A stretch of DNA of 64,000 nt, taken from contig JAOANR010000003.1 in the NCBI GenBank assembly GCA_030278955.1, positions 36,660,054 through 36,724,053 of the forward strand, in the 5' to 3' direction. This document shows, piece by piece, positions 19,424 to 30,404 of this stretch; within the stretch, counting starts at the first letter, position 1, and each line of letters begins with the position of its first letter. This stretch comes from Hygrophila difformis (taxonomy: Eukaryota; Streptophyta; Magnoliopsida; Lamiales; Acanthaceae). Both the position numbers and the translations under genes were made by a program. The notes beneath the pieces were generated by a model that worked only from the letters and a program-made list of their open reading frames with translations, was not told where the DNA came from and ran no database searches.

Positions 19424-19951
19424 CTAAGCCTGGGGAGAGTAGGTGGCCGGATCCTCCATGGGGTCGTCCTCGTCACTCGTATCCTCAATGGTGCCCGTGC
19501 CAAGGGGCCCATGGAACACTGGGCTTGCTGGCCAATTGGGCGCAGCAGCAGGAGCAGGGTTAACGGCGGCAACTGGAAGAGGGGCGGCTGCAGGGGCAGT
19601 GGCAGGATCAGCAACGGGGCTAGCTACAGGAGGAGCTCCTGGGCTAAAAGGGGCATGTGGGAACAAGGTATCAGTCAGGTTAATCAGTTCATTTCCCAAG
19701 ATCCCTGCTCGAGTCTCTATGCCGTCAATCTGGGTCCGGAGCTCAGTCTCGCGGGTCTGGAGTTCGTTGATTTGAACCTGGAGTTGGGTCAGATCTTGAT
19801 GTCCTGCTTCTCTCATATTAGTTAGGTGGCCCAGGTTAGCCTCCATTTGTTCTACCCTTAGTCTGAAGTTGTTCACGTTTTGAGGGGATTCGAGGTAGGC
19901 TTCAATCAATCTCATTAGAAGGTTGATCATGTTCACGTTTGGTGCGGCCAT
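19424..19951 (-). CDS. Pre-gag coiled-coil protein of element B (intact, 175 aa)
   Basis: Starts MAAPNVNMINLLMRLIEAYL at 19951. A coiled coil of about 95 residues (LRVEQMEANLGHL, then heptads through LQTRETELRTQI) is followed by an Ala/Pro-rich low-complexity linker. It ends FHGPLGTG, then TSDEDDPMEDP, almost the same tail as in H. The rest of B is decayed or deleted, yet this frame is open. SDEDD fits a casein-kinase-2 acidic serine site (established consensus; use is inference). No known enzyme motif. Position between PBS and gag matches C, F, G, H and I. Confidence 0.75.
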   Translation of the reverse strand: MAAPNVNMINLLMRLIEAYLESPQNVNNFRLRVEQMEANLGHLTNMREAGHQDLTQLQVQINELQTRETELRTQIDGIETRAGILGNELINLTDTLFPHAPFSPGAPPVASPVADPATAPAAAPLPVAAVNPAPAAAPNWPASPVFHGPLGTGTIEDTSDEDDPMEDPATYSPQA

Positions 19952-20306
19952 CGAATGTTAACAAGGTAGGTTAGAGTTAGAATATGTTTTAGGCAAGATT
20001 AGATAGGTATGAATTTAAATCTACATGCAATATGCAAGTGCAAGTTCCCTCCCCAATTAAAATTTAATTCATCCATGTGTTCAAAATAAATTTACTACAT
20101 GGGTAATAATAAAAGTTGGGCCTCTATAGTGGACCAAAAATTTTAATATTTCATTGGCTAAAATATTGGGCTACGTAAAAATAAATTTTTGGGCTATAGT
20201 AAAACTAGTGGTTTTAAAAGTGATACATTTAAAAATAATGCTAGGTTTTAAAATAATGGTATCAAAATAATAATATTGGAAATAATAGTTTTAAAATATA
20301 AACCGG
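19952..20306 (-). other. Element B 5' leader
   Basis: AT-rich leader between PBS and coiled-coil ATG, with repeated 'gggc' and 'ttttaa' wording and no ORF. Confidence 0.5.
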
Positions 20307-20318
20307 GCTCTGATACCA
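20307..20318 (-). other. Element B primer-binding site
   Basis: TGGTATCAGAGC in element sense, three bases (AGT) after the 5' LTR; a perfect initiator tRNA-Met complement. Confidence 0.9.
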
Positions 20319-20321
20319 ACT

Positions 20322-22770
20322 TGTAACACCCCGGATTTGATAACCCAGGTCGGGATGCCACCGCCACACCTCCTTAGCAAGACACGACATTTCGAGCCTG
20401 CCAAGGAGATGAAAGGCTTATAGGTATTCGAAAGAATTAAAAACATCTCAACATTGAGTCCGGAATAATAATAATACTTAATATCAAAATACAATATAAG
20501 AATCATCCATGCACGTCAAAGAGTAAATAATGCAGCGGAAAGTAATCACGGCCAACATGGCCAAACCTCGGGTTCAACAGGCCCGATAAAACAGTATTAA
20601 AATGCAAGGAATGAAAATGTTCATAAAAGTTTTCCCCCAAGTGCATGAGCATGCATCACTCGACATACTCTGTAAAGAAAAATAACAACGGAATTGTCAG
20701 TATAAAAATATACCGAGTAAGTTAATTCCTAACTAAACAATTAAGGGGTTACATGTGTTTTATTAAAAGTCAGACTTTTCATGCATATTAAAATTAATTT
20801 AAAATTTATAGATCACTTGCAGCGGAAAGACATGATCATTATGTATAAGACTAGAGTACGTAATTTAGAAGCATAATTTAAAAGTATAATTTAAAAGCAT
20901 AATTTAAAAGCGTGATAAATAAATACAGTTTAATTAAATACACACATGAGTCTTTTAATATTATCCCGATAACTAAGAAGTGGACATCACACCAGAGAGA
21001 TCACTAACGAGGCAATCTCAAATCATAAGCCCACTAACGAGGCAGTCTAAATAAATGGGAGACCACTAATGAGGCAGTCTCAATGATCGTAGGACCACTA
21101 ATGAGGCAGTCCAAATAAATGGGAGACCACTAACGAGGCAGTCTCAATGATTGTAGGACCACTAACGAGGCAGTCCAAATAATTACACAGTGCGCGAGAT
21201 CACTAACGAGGCAATCTCAGATAGTAGGGAGACCACTAACGAGGCAGTCTCAAAATAATATTGCATGAAGATCGGCTCAGCCTAGTGAACGGGATTTTTC
21301 GAAAGTTTATGTTTCATCGTTTACAAGATATTCGATATCGCGATTCATAGTTCGAGTTTTCTTAAGTTCGAAAAATCCATCTTGACGCAGGTTACGCCTT
21401 TTTAAATTAAAAATTCATCTTTTAACAAAAAATTCTGAAATTTACACAGTAGCTCAATGACACCCATACAAACAATTTTCATGTTGTGAGTTTTTGGAAA
21501 TAAGGTTTCGAAATGAGTCATAATTCGAGTTCTTTACAAGGAAGATTTGTGCCCGCAAAAATCGAGTTTGACACAGTTTAGTCCAACGCCGATTAAAAAT
21601 TCATTTTAAGTCCAATTCATCCGAAAATTTTACAGGTTGTAGAAAACATCTTAATGAAAAACTTTCATGTTTTAAGTTTTGGGAAATTATGAGATTTAGG
21701 TGTTCAAAAATCGTCATCAACACACTGTTCACGCGCGGGTTCAAAAATCAGTTTTTACACAGGTTTGAATTCGTCCGATTTAACATATCAAATGAACTCC
21801 AAAATTCATGAAATTTTATATGCATAATCTAGACAAAATTTCCTACAACTTTTATTTAGGAACGCAAGTTTGATTCGGTCTAGAAACGGGTGAAAAACGT
21901 GCATCAAGTCGAGTCATTAAAACTGTCAGGATTTGAACGTTCGGGTTTTTACACAGAAACTTCACGTCACGATTTGGGGTATCAAACCTTTATGGAAATG
22001 GCTGAAATTTTGACACAAGGTAGATTAAAGTCTTATGAACAAAATCTATGTTGAAAAGTTTTTGGTTTGAATTCCCGAAGATGGGGTTTTAGTCAAGTTA
22101 CTGAAATTGGTCGAAAATAGGGTTTTTGAAAACCGATTTTAGTTTCGTGTCTAGATCTTTTAATTTAAACGAAGAAACCACAAAAATTGAATAGTAAGGT
22201 CTTAACTTACTTAGTTAGAGAATAGGGTCGTTGTAAGGGCTTTCCGGACGTCCTAAGGTCGCGACGAACGGCCAACTTCTCCGATCGCTTTTTGTTCGTC
22301 CCCCGACATGAAATTGTAGCAAAGGAAAGATGGTTAGATTTCGAGTTTTTAAGACTTATGGACGACTTAAATACTATAATACAACTTACCAAGGTTCTAG
22401 AAGGCAGAGGCTTCGTTCCGGTCGTCTCGTCTTTGCCGGAATACTCGCCGGAAAGTGAACTCGAAGGGGCTTTGGCTTGGAGAGGAAGATTGAAGAGAGT
22501 GAAACTTTTGTTTTCTGTCCCAATGGGGATGGGGGCGCCCCAATCAGCCCTTAAGCCTTTCCCAAAGGCTGTGATCCGCTTGCCCTCGATAGGGATCGGA
22601 TTTTTGGCAAGAAAATTGCCATGGAAGGAAAGTTTACACCTTCAGCACCTCTGGCGCGGTGGTGACGCACACTTATGCTTTTGTCCGCGCGGAATGCGCG
22701 CGATCAGTCCTGAGACGCGTCTCCCTCATGTCGCGTGGTGGCCGCGCGTGCGCGTGCGGAGGGCGCGTGG
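20322..22770 (-). repeat. Element B 5' LTR, U5-side part
   Basis: The first 2,449 bp on the plus strand of B's 5' LTR, cut at CGTGG (22766-22770) by element C; the rest is 34515-34746. It has an eight-unit hairpin array (20997-21251) and an acceptor ending at 20670. C landed in the GC-rich block of this LTR. Confidence 0.92.
20997..21251 (-). repeat. Hairpin tandem array in B 5' LTR (8 units)
   Basis: Same units as 3545-3759. Arms GAGAT/ATCTC, GAGAC/GTCTC and GGAC/GTCC alternate around CACTAACGAGGCA (CACTAATGAGGCA in two units). Unit 7 with its GTGCGCGAGATC lead-in is missing from the 3' LTR copy. Confidence 0.85.
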
Positions 22771-25700
22771 TGTAACACCCCCATTTTCCCTAAGGATGCA
22801 GCGGAAGAAAAGAACGGGAACAATGGGTGGGGTGCTACCGCCACGTATCCCGGTCCGCCCGAAATACGCTGAGGCTAAAAATAATGGGTGCAGAACATCA
22901 GAGTTTAATGCATATGCTAACCACTTCCCGGGCAAGTTAGCATATACTCTGCACAAAAGCTTATAATACCGTAACAAGTATAAAATAAGCTTAATAAAAA
23001 TGTTTGGTATAGCGTAACCAAACGGAGGAACGCATTCCTCAAAGGAGCTCAATAATAGGAATGGAATAAATCCATGGAAATTTTTATTTTAAAAGAGGTT
23101 GTACCTCGCATTTCAAAAATAACACTGCTAAATGCAAAAATGCATCGTTTAAACGGTAGGGCACAACGTTTGCGTAAACGGGATAAAACCCAAATATTCA
23201 TTCATGCTTGATAAATAATTTCCCATGCTTTATAAAAATTATCTTTGCCTCATAAAGAATGATCGATCTATGCTCGATACATAATTTCCAAGGCTTCATA
23301 AAAATTGTCTTTACCTTATAAAAATTTATCTATGCCAAGAAATAAGTTCTATCCCCAAAGGGGATTTTTAAAAAAAAATATTCATTCTTATAAATATTAC
23401 CCCGTACCGTGCCCGTGCAAAATATGCTGTAACGAACCTTGCAGATCTGAAACCTGAAAGGAAATGGTGACAAGTGTAGAGTCAGCGAAAACAATCGCTG
23501 AGTAAGTAGAAGTTTACTCCCGGAGGAGGTTGGGTAGCAGAAATAATTTAAAGACAATAGTTATGGTAATGGTATGCTAAAAACGAGAATAATTTATACA
23601 TACACGAAACATTATTCTATATCCCAGGAACAGATAATATAACAGTATGCGTTACCGAGATGTGAGTATCTCAGCCACCGTGTGTGGGGTTCCGCTCTAG
23701 GGCTCTAGTCCCACTCGAAGGTGGGGTCCCTGTTTTTGTCGGACTCTAGTCCCACATGCACTCAAGGGTGTGGGGGAGGTAAGAAATTTCCTCAAGCCCA
23801 CTATGAGAAAAGACCGATGATGCCGAGCTGTGAGTCCCAATAGTCCCCGTGTGGCGACTAAGTGCACAACAGCGTGGGAGTTGGGCAGCTGCGACCCATG
23901 GCACCTCGCTCATCCCCGTAACAATGAGCTCAAAAATCCGTAGGATTTTGTGAATAGTTGCGAACATCATAAAGCACAGTAAAATGGCATACCAATAATC
24001 CAAAAACAGTAGGGAGCTATAAGCATAAATTTAAAATAATAAAGCGGTAGTAAAAATTATGCTTAAGCTAAAATAAATTTGGGCTTTACTCCAAAGAGTA
24101 AAAATCTACTTACAGTCACCGAAGATGGAATGGGGATGACACACGCACAGGCTACGAGCAGATAATCCTTTACAGCTACGTGACTAAGAAAAATACTCTA
24201 ATATTAATTTATACGCTATAATGGCTCTTTAACTAAAGTACTAATAATAACTAAAATGATAGCTAAAATAATAACTAAAATATCCAACTTTAAATAAATC
24301 TTACCGGAGTATTCTTACTAGACCGGTCTTGCTAGCACTCTACCGAAGGAGCTTCGAAAACCATAGCAGGAAACGGGAGGAAGAAAAGAAAGAAATGAGG
24401 AAGAAGGAGAGAGATGGTGGGTGCGAGAAGGGCATGAGGTGGGGTGGCTTAAATAGAGGAAATTGTAGCATTGTTTTATCCAGTTAAAGACACACCACCC
24501 AACCCTACTTCCTATTACCACTCAGATATCCATAGCTGTCCCCTCCCTTTCACTCCTCCTCTAACACCTGCCCTCTCTCTCTGTCTCGCCCCATCACCCC
24601 CCTTTTTTTCCTAATTGCCATCTATCAAATCCCAAACCCATATCTCCACAAGAAGCTTAAGAAGATCCAAGAAATTTGAGGAGGGCTCGGTCAAAGAGTT
24701 GCCCTCACTCCCCTCCTATCCTTCTCCATTCTCCTTCATTTTGTCTCTGCTCCATGGAAAACTCCGGCGATGCAGGCGGCGGACGGCGAGACAACAGCAG
24801 CGGCGGTAGGGACGGCGGGTGGTGGCAGTTTCGCCCGAAGACAGCGGCGCAGGGCGGCGGCTTGGCCGCTGAAGCGGCGGCAGCGGCGGCGGGTTGCCCC
24901 CCCCCCCCCCTCTCGCGGATCTCTCTCTCCCTCCCTCCATTCTTCTTCTTTTTATTTTGATTTTGGTTTTTGATTTGTTGTTGGGGAATGGAGGGGTTGT
25001 GGTGGTGTTGGCTCGATTTTGGAGGGAGGCGAGGGAGATGGTGGTAGCCGGAGACGAGGCTCGTGGTGGTGGTGGATGGTGACGGATTTGGGAATGGAAA
25101 TGGTGGTGGGAGATGGACGGCGGAGGTGGTGGCTGTGGAGGCGCGGGTGTGGCGGAGGTTGGAGATGGGTGGAGATTTTGACAATGGTGGTGGTGACAAT
25201 GGCCGGCGGGCGGCGGCGGCGCGCCGGAGCCGGGGCGGAAGAGGCCGCGGGTGGTGGCGCCGAGGCTGGGAAGGGAAAGTGGATGGGGAGATGATTCGAA
25301 ATCTGGAATTTGGGGCTCAACGGGGGGGGGGGGTGGTGGCCGGCCGGAGGCTCGCCGGCGGCGAGCGCGGCGCCGGAAAAAGGGGCGGCGGCGGCAGGAG
25401 GACTTTTTAGGGTTAGGGTTTTGTTTAGGGTATTGGGCTAGGGTTTGTGTTAGGGTTGGGCTTGGGCCTAATTTAATTGCCCATTGCTCAAATTATTGGC
25501 CCGTTGGATTTAATTGACTAGCCCAACTTTCATGACTTAATCCACTTTAATTATGGACTCAATTGACTAATTAACTTACTTTATGGACCTAATGATGTAG
25601 CACTCATGTTTAATTACTGGACTTATTGGACTAAATTATTTAATTAAATTAGATTATGGACTTAATAATTTTAATAATCTCACATTTATATAATTTAATG

Positions 25701-26871
25701 CGTTGGATTTAATTAACTAATTAATCTAAGTTGTGGATTTAATAATTTATTCATCCGGTATAATTAGTCGAGTAATTTGGAATTCCATATTCTTCAATTC
25801 GGGACAATCGCAATTTAACGGTCGGATAATTCCTAATAATTAAATGGGTTTAGTGTTCTAATTTAATTACATGGTCTTAATTTTATAGCTTAACTCATAA
25901 ATTGTGTTATTTAATAGATTAGTTCATCTATTAATTTATCACCTTTAGTGGAATGACTCACCACTTCAAATTCCTTAATCCGGACAATTAATCGTTAAAT
26001 GGGTCGCTAGATAATTTTATTCAATTGGTCAAGTATTAATATTAATGATTAATTTGTAATATAATTTGAGTCCAATTTCATTTAGTATAACATTAACTCA
26101 AAAATTCTTAACGTTTGCCCAATACGCGAATTTAGGATTTAACTTATCATTCGTTATGAACTTAATTAATACTTTCTAAATTTAATATTTAATCTTACTA
26201 TCGTAATATGGTTGATTGGATTAATGGATTTAATTCACCTAGTAGTGGATTTCCTTGTCACAAAAATCAAGTGTATTAATATTTAATCCAACTACTTATA
26301 ACAAGTCAATGGACTTAGCTCATTTAGTGATTAGTCCCCTTAGGCAAATGGGTCGAGGTCTTGGAAAATATTAATTAAATGTCTCGCTAATTAAAAATTT
26401 GCCTGCCCTCTAGTTCCATAATTTAAGTAGCTAAGTATTTTATTCCGACCATGATTATTCATTTCATCATTTACTCATGTCTAATAATATTTATTTAGAG
26501 TCCAATAGTTCATAAGCTCGTCTACTTTGGCCATTCAATTATATTTCTATCCGGTACCCTCGTTGGATAATTTGGTTTAACTTAATTTGCCTTTGGCAAT
26601 GTTTAATCCAGCTCGTATACATAAACTGGGGAACTTAATTAAATTTTTGATAATTTATAAATTAATACTTATACGCTAATTTAATAGCTTCATACTTAAA
26701 AGTTTTTAACTCCTAAAATTTAATTCTCAGCTAAGATTGATTTGAATAAATTCGCACTTTAAAAGTAAATATCTTTTCCTTTCATGTTCTAAAAATTTTA
26801 TTTATGAGAAATTTTGAATATTTATTTATTAAAATTTAAATTTCTATTAAATTTTTTTACGGAGTGTTATA
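22771..26871 (-). repeat. Element C 3' LTR
   Basis: 4,101 bp, TATAACACTCCG to GGGGGTGTTACA in element sense. It contains degenerate telomere-like TTTAGGG runs (25405-25460), a GC-rich, G/C-skewed block (24770-25400) with low-complexity ORFs on both strands, TATA-like CTATTTAAG (24448-24456), donor-like sites at 24304 and 24113 and an acceptor ending at 23454. Gly/Pro/Arg-rich frames in the GC block are compositional artefacts. Confidence 0.9.
23454..24304 (-). other. Predicted LTR-resident intron, element C
   Basis: Donors CCG|GTAAGATT (24304) and ACT|GTAAGTAG (24113), 191 nt apart; CTTACTCAGC, CGCTGAC and CCTTTCAG acceptor at 23454. Inside, about 23660-23880, are short hairpins such as CCCACA/TGTGGG and GAGAT/ATCTC. 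The same signals recur in the 5' LTR. Confidence 0.45.
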
Positions 26872-26890
26872 GTCTACCCTCCTTAAAATA
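26872..26890 (-). other. Element C polypurine tract
   Basis: TTTTAAGGAGGGTAGAC in element sense abuts the 3' LTR. Just upstream is a hairpin with arms GGCTTCG/CGAAGCC and loop AGGG, the C counterpart of the B hairpin with AACTTCG/CGAAGTT. Confidence 0.8.
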
Positions 26891-29484
26891 AGGCTTCGCC
26901 CTCGAAGCCTCTAGGCAGGACTAAGGTACAGTTATAACTAGGGGATATTTCCTAAATTTATATCCTTATAGAAAAATATTCCAAGGTCCTATCATTTTTA
27001 ATTCTCTTCAAACCGCTTCAGGTGTCTATCCTTGATATCCTCTTTCAACCTTTTATGTTAAATCCTTCACGTTACTGGTACCATCTTTTCATTATTATCG
27101 AATTTTAATTCGCCATGAACCTAAATAATTTTTCCTAAGGTCCTCAGTCATTGACGCCCGTCGGTCCATTGTTATTCTTGCGTCGCCTCCCTTAGCGGAA
27201 TGTACTAACCGCACTGTGCTTTACTATGTCATTTAATTATTCCTTGATTACTCACTTCTATTTCACCCTAAAGTGATTCGATGACTTAGTTAATCTTTCG
27301 GGCGTACTCTCAATCCTTAATAAATGCCACTTTTCTTGTTGGTACGATGTCGCTCTTAGGAAAAATCTATTTATTCGTGACGAAACACTTTGTAAATCTT
27401 GTTTTATATTTGGTTCAACAATTATTTATTATGCCTGAGGTGTTCTCAAATCCAAAAATACTGCGGTGAATTCTTCAAGCTCGATCTAATGAATTTTCTT
27501 TAACCCTTAGGATATCCCACTCAACTTGTTTTTCATATTACGCATGTCCTTTAGTCGGTTACCTACGAGAGTTTTCCAATTATTATCATGCTCCTATATT
27601 ACCTAGAGATTACCCATGTCTCTTTTTAAATTACTCATCCAAGGGTATGTCCATTTGAATTAGGTGTTCTTGTCGATATTTCTAAATGATTTTATGTGTT
27701 GGTTAAACATAGGTTGGTCCATTTTTCTTTCGACACTTTCTCTACCGGGATATGCTAGCGACTACGTGATTTTATTCTTTTCATAGGAGGATGAAAATAG
27801 ACATCTCATTTACCCGCTTCTTAGTTTCTCGTATCTCATACTTCTCCAAAAGGGTATTCGGGGTAAGTCTTGGACAAAAATTCTTTGGTTACACTATTTT
27901 ATTAAGACTTACGATAACTCGGTTAAACTGATGGGTTTCCTTTGAGTACCTTATCAATCCTTAATAAGTCCCGCTCTTCTTGTTCGTAAGGTGTCGCTAT
28001 TAGGTAAAATTTATTTTCGAATCACTTTTGTTTGGTATTTGATCCATTAATTATTCATTATACTAGGAGTGTTCTTCAACCTTAAACGTAGTGTGGTGAG
28101 TTCCTCCGGTTCAATCCTAAGTAGATAAAATTTAAATCACTTGGAAAAGTCCAACTCGGTTCATCCTTAATCCGGACATAATTATGTATAAAGTTAACTA
28201 CTAATCGTCGTTAGTCGTACCCATGAGAATCCTTTAATCATTTCCAAGTTACCATCACTTTGAAATTTCCAAATGCTAGTTAGTTATCCTCTATGCATAC
28301 CCGACCAAGGGTTACACGAAAGTGGTTTAGGTTTAAATGCTTGGCCTATAAAATTTTATAATAAATATCCTCCTTTTTAATAGGTCATCTTAATGGATAT
28401 TCATTACTTTGGAACAACAATAATTTTAACGAAGAATTTCCTTGCTAGGTGGATTATCACCTTGATAAATGATATTTCCAACTAAGAATTATCCACCATT
28501 TTTTTATTTTTATTTATTTATTATTTATTTATTTATTTTTTTTTATTTTTTTTTGGTAACAATAAATTTTAAACTTCTATTGGGCCTGCAATCTTTCATC
28601 CTTAATTATAAACTTCGTCCTTGGAAATCCATAGTTCTCATCCATCGTATTATAGGCTCTTGTGTATTTTTATTTTTATTGTTGTTGTTGTTGTAATTAT
28701 TGTTATTATTATTATTAACATTATTATTATTATTCGTGAAGAAGAACCCTTTTACTTAGCATATTTGGGAAAATAAATTCTAATGATTCCATCGAGCCTT
28801 ACTTAGCATATTATTTTAATCAAGGATTGGGTTCGGTTCCAAATCCTTAAACCTAAAGGAATAGAATTTAATGACTTAAGTTAATCCTTTAAGTGGTCCT
28901 TGAGGCAATTGCTCCCTCAAGAATATTCTTGATAAATATTCAATTTCCCTTGCCAATTTGGCATATGAATTTGGGGAAAATTCATAAATATTTTATTGAA
29001 CTCGTAGTGAGTTTAAAAATTTCTTTGGTGCCCTTACATGACACTCGCGTCTTATCTTTAAGACCATATAAAATTTAGGAAAATCTTATTCTTGGTTATC
29101 CGTGTGATTATCGTAGCTATCATATAAATCGTGTTCTCACAATCCTAAGGCATAACCTTAATTTAGTCCATAATTACCCCGACGGCAAAGTATAATAGTA
29201 GAAGTTCAGTCATATATCCGAAACTGAAAATGGCTCCAGGCCGGTTCGATACAACGCCGTGATTTGGTAGATCTACTGTTGGGATAAACGTCCCCGAGAT
29301 CTTACCGATGATAAAAGTAAAACTAAGTGCAAATACCGTCATCTACTGTAGGCATCGTCTACATAGTAGGTCCTAAATAAAGCGACTAGGTTCTGGGAAC
29401 TAGATACTAAGGAAATGTGATACGTGAAGGTAGCTAGAGATAGGTGGTAGACGGCTCATGAGGGAAACGACCGAGTCCCTCATC
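26891..29484 (-). other. Element C non-coding interior with old internal duplication
   Basis: 2.6 kb without a credible ORF. Segments at about 27290-27620 and 27945-28270 resemble each other along their length (both run through 'caatccttaataa', 'tcttgtt', 'gtgtcgct/gatgtcgct', 'ttcattata/ttattatg'), an old tandem duplication with about 655-bp offset. Simple repeats lie at 28500-28552 (TTTA-rich) and 28676-28735 (TTG and ATT). Parts near 28800-29080 match element D's region before gag. Confidence 0.6.
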
Positions 29485-29931
29485 CTACTCGTCGGAACCC
29501 TCGTGGTCTGACCCCTCTTGCGCGGGTTCCCCAGCTACCGCTGCACTGGTGGACGCGGGCGCGTTCTCCATAGAAGTGTACTTATGGATACGGTCTAGTA
29601 TGTCCGTGCGCATCCACCCCTCGGGTCCCCACTCAGTCCTAAGATGGTGAAGCTCCTTGAAGAGCGAGATGGTGTGTGTCTCCAGCGCAGCGATCCGCTG
29701 TCGCTGTCTCGCAATCTCGCCATCCTGTCGCTGAGCGACCGCCTCGAGGTAGTCCTGTATCTGCACCCTCAGGCGCAACTCGGTCTCCACCTGAGCTTCC
29801 ACCTCTTTCAGCCTTGCCCTCAATTGGGCTTTCTTGGCCTCAAGGCCGCAGACTTCGTGCTCGAGCCTGGCCACGTCCCTAGTCAAGTGGGCCACGGTGT
29901 CACTAAAGGCCAAAAGTGCCGGGTCCGACAT
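29485..29931 (-). CDS. Pre-gag coiled-coil protein of element C
   Basis: 148 aa from the ATG at 29931 (MSDPALLAF). An upstream in-frame ATG exists at 29994, but the inner start lines up with MASQ/MAAP/MAEP/MADP in related elements and follows CCCAG. Long uninterrupted coiled coil (about residues 8-100: VARLEHEVCGLEAKKAQLRARLKEVE), then a short Ala-rich stretch and acidic EGSDHEGSDE end. It is the only ORF kept in an element that has lost gag and pol. Family unrecognised; sequence identity to the H/B/F/I group is low, so homology rests on position and architecture. Confidence 0.65.
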   Translation of the reverse strand: MSDPALLAFSDTVAHLTRDVARLEHEVCGLEAKKAQLRARLKEVEAQVETELRLRVQIQDYLEAVAQRQDGEIARQRQRIAALETHTISLFKELHHLRTEWGPEGWMRTDILDRIHKYTSMENAPASTSAAVAGEPAQEGSDHEGSDE

Positions 29932-30388
29932 CTGGGAAAAACCCTTGTCAGAATAACTTATAACAACCAAAATTCTGCTCGTGCCTATATGCATAATGTG
30001 TGTGTGTTCCCATCCCCAAATATAACTTTATAACTTTTAAAACACTTGGCATAGTCTTTTCAAAAATTATTTTCGTGCAAAAATTGCAATAATTTAAATG
30101 CACTACTTCCTTGGGAAAAATGCTTCAAAAATAATTTCTTCGTGCACAAATTTTAAAAATTGTAAATGCACTACTAGCATAGCAATCATGCTTTAAAAAT
30201 AATCCCTAATGTGCAAAAATTTAAGTAATTTAAATGCACATTTTTCCATCGCAAAAATACTTCCAATGCTTTTCGCGTAAAAATTTAATAATTTTGAATA
30301 CACTACTTGCATAGCCATAGAACTTTCAAAATAATTTTTGGTGCATAAATTTTGAATAATTTAAATGCACATATTCCAAGAGCAAAAA
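29932..30388 (-). other. Element C 5' leader with degenerate repeats
   Basis: Several copies of a roughly 70-nt degenerate unit combine 'gtgcaaaaatt', 'aatttaaatgcac' and 'gcatagc'. No ORF. Confidence 0.6.
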
Positions 30389-30389
30389 G

Positions 30390-30401
30390 GCTCTGATACC
30401 A
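30390..30401 (-). other. Element C primer-binding site
   Basis: TGGTATCAGAGC in element sense, three bases (GTT) after the 5' LTR end. Confidence 0.9.
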
Positions 30402-30404
30402 AAC

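Noticed and set aside
24676..25410. Overlapping Gly-, Pro-, Ser- or Arg-rich ORFs in the C LTR, repeated at 32310-33080
   Set aside because: Both strands and several frames are open at once because the DNA is GC-skewed and low in complexity; frames change between the two LTR copies through small indels.
25405..25460. Interstitial telomere array
   Set aside because: Only a few imperfect TTTAGGG-like units, located at the same place in both LTRs of C; better explained as LTR promoter sequence.
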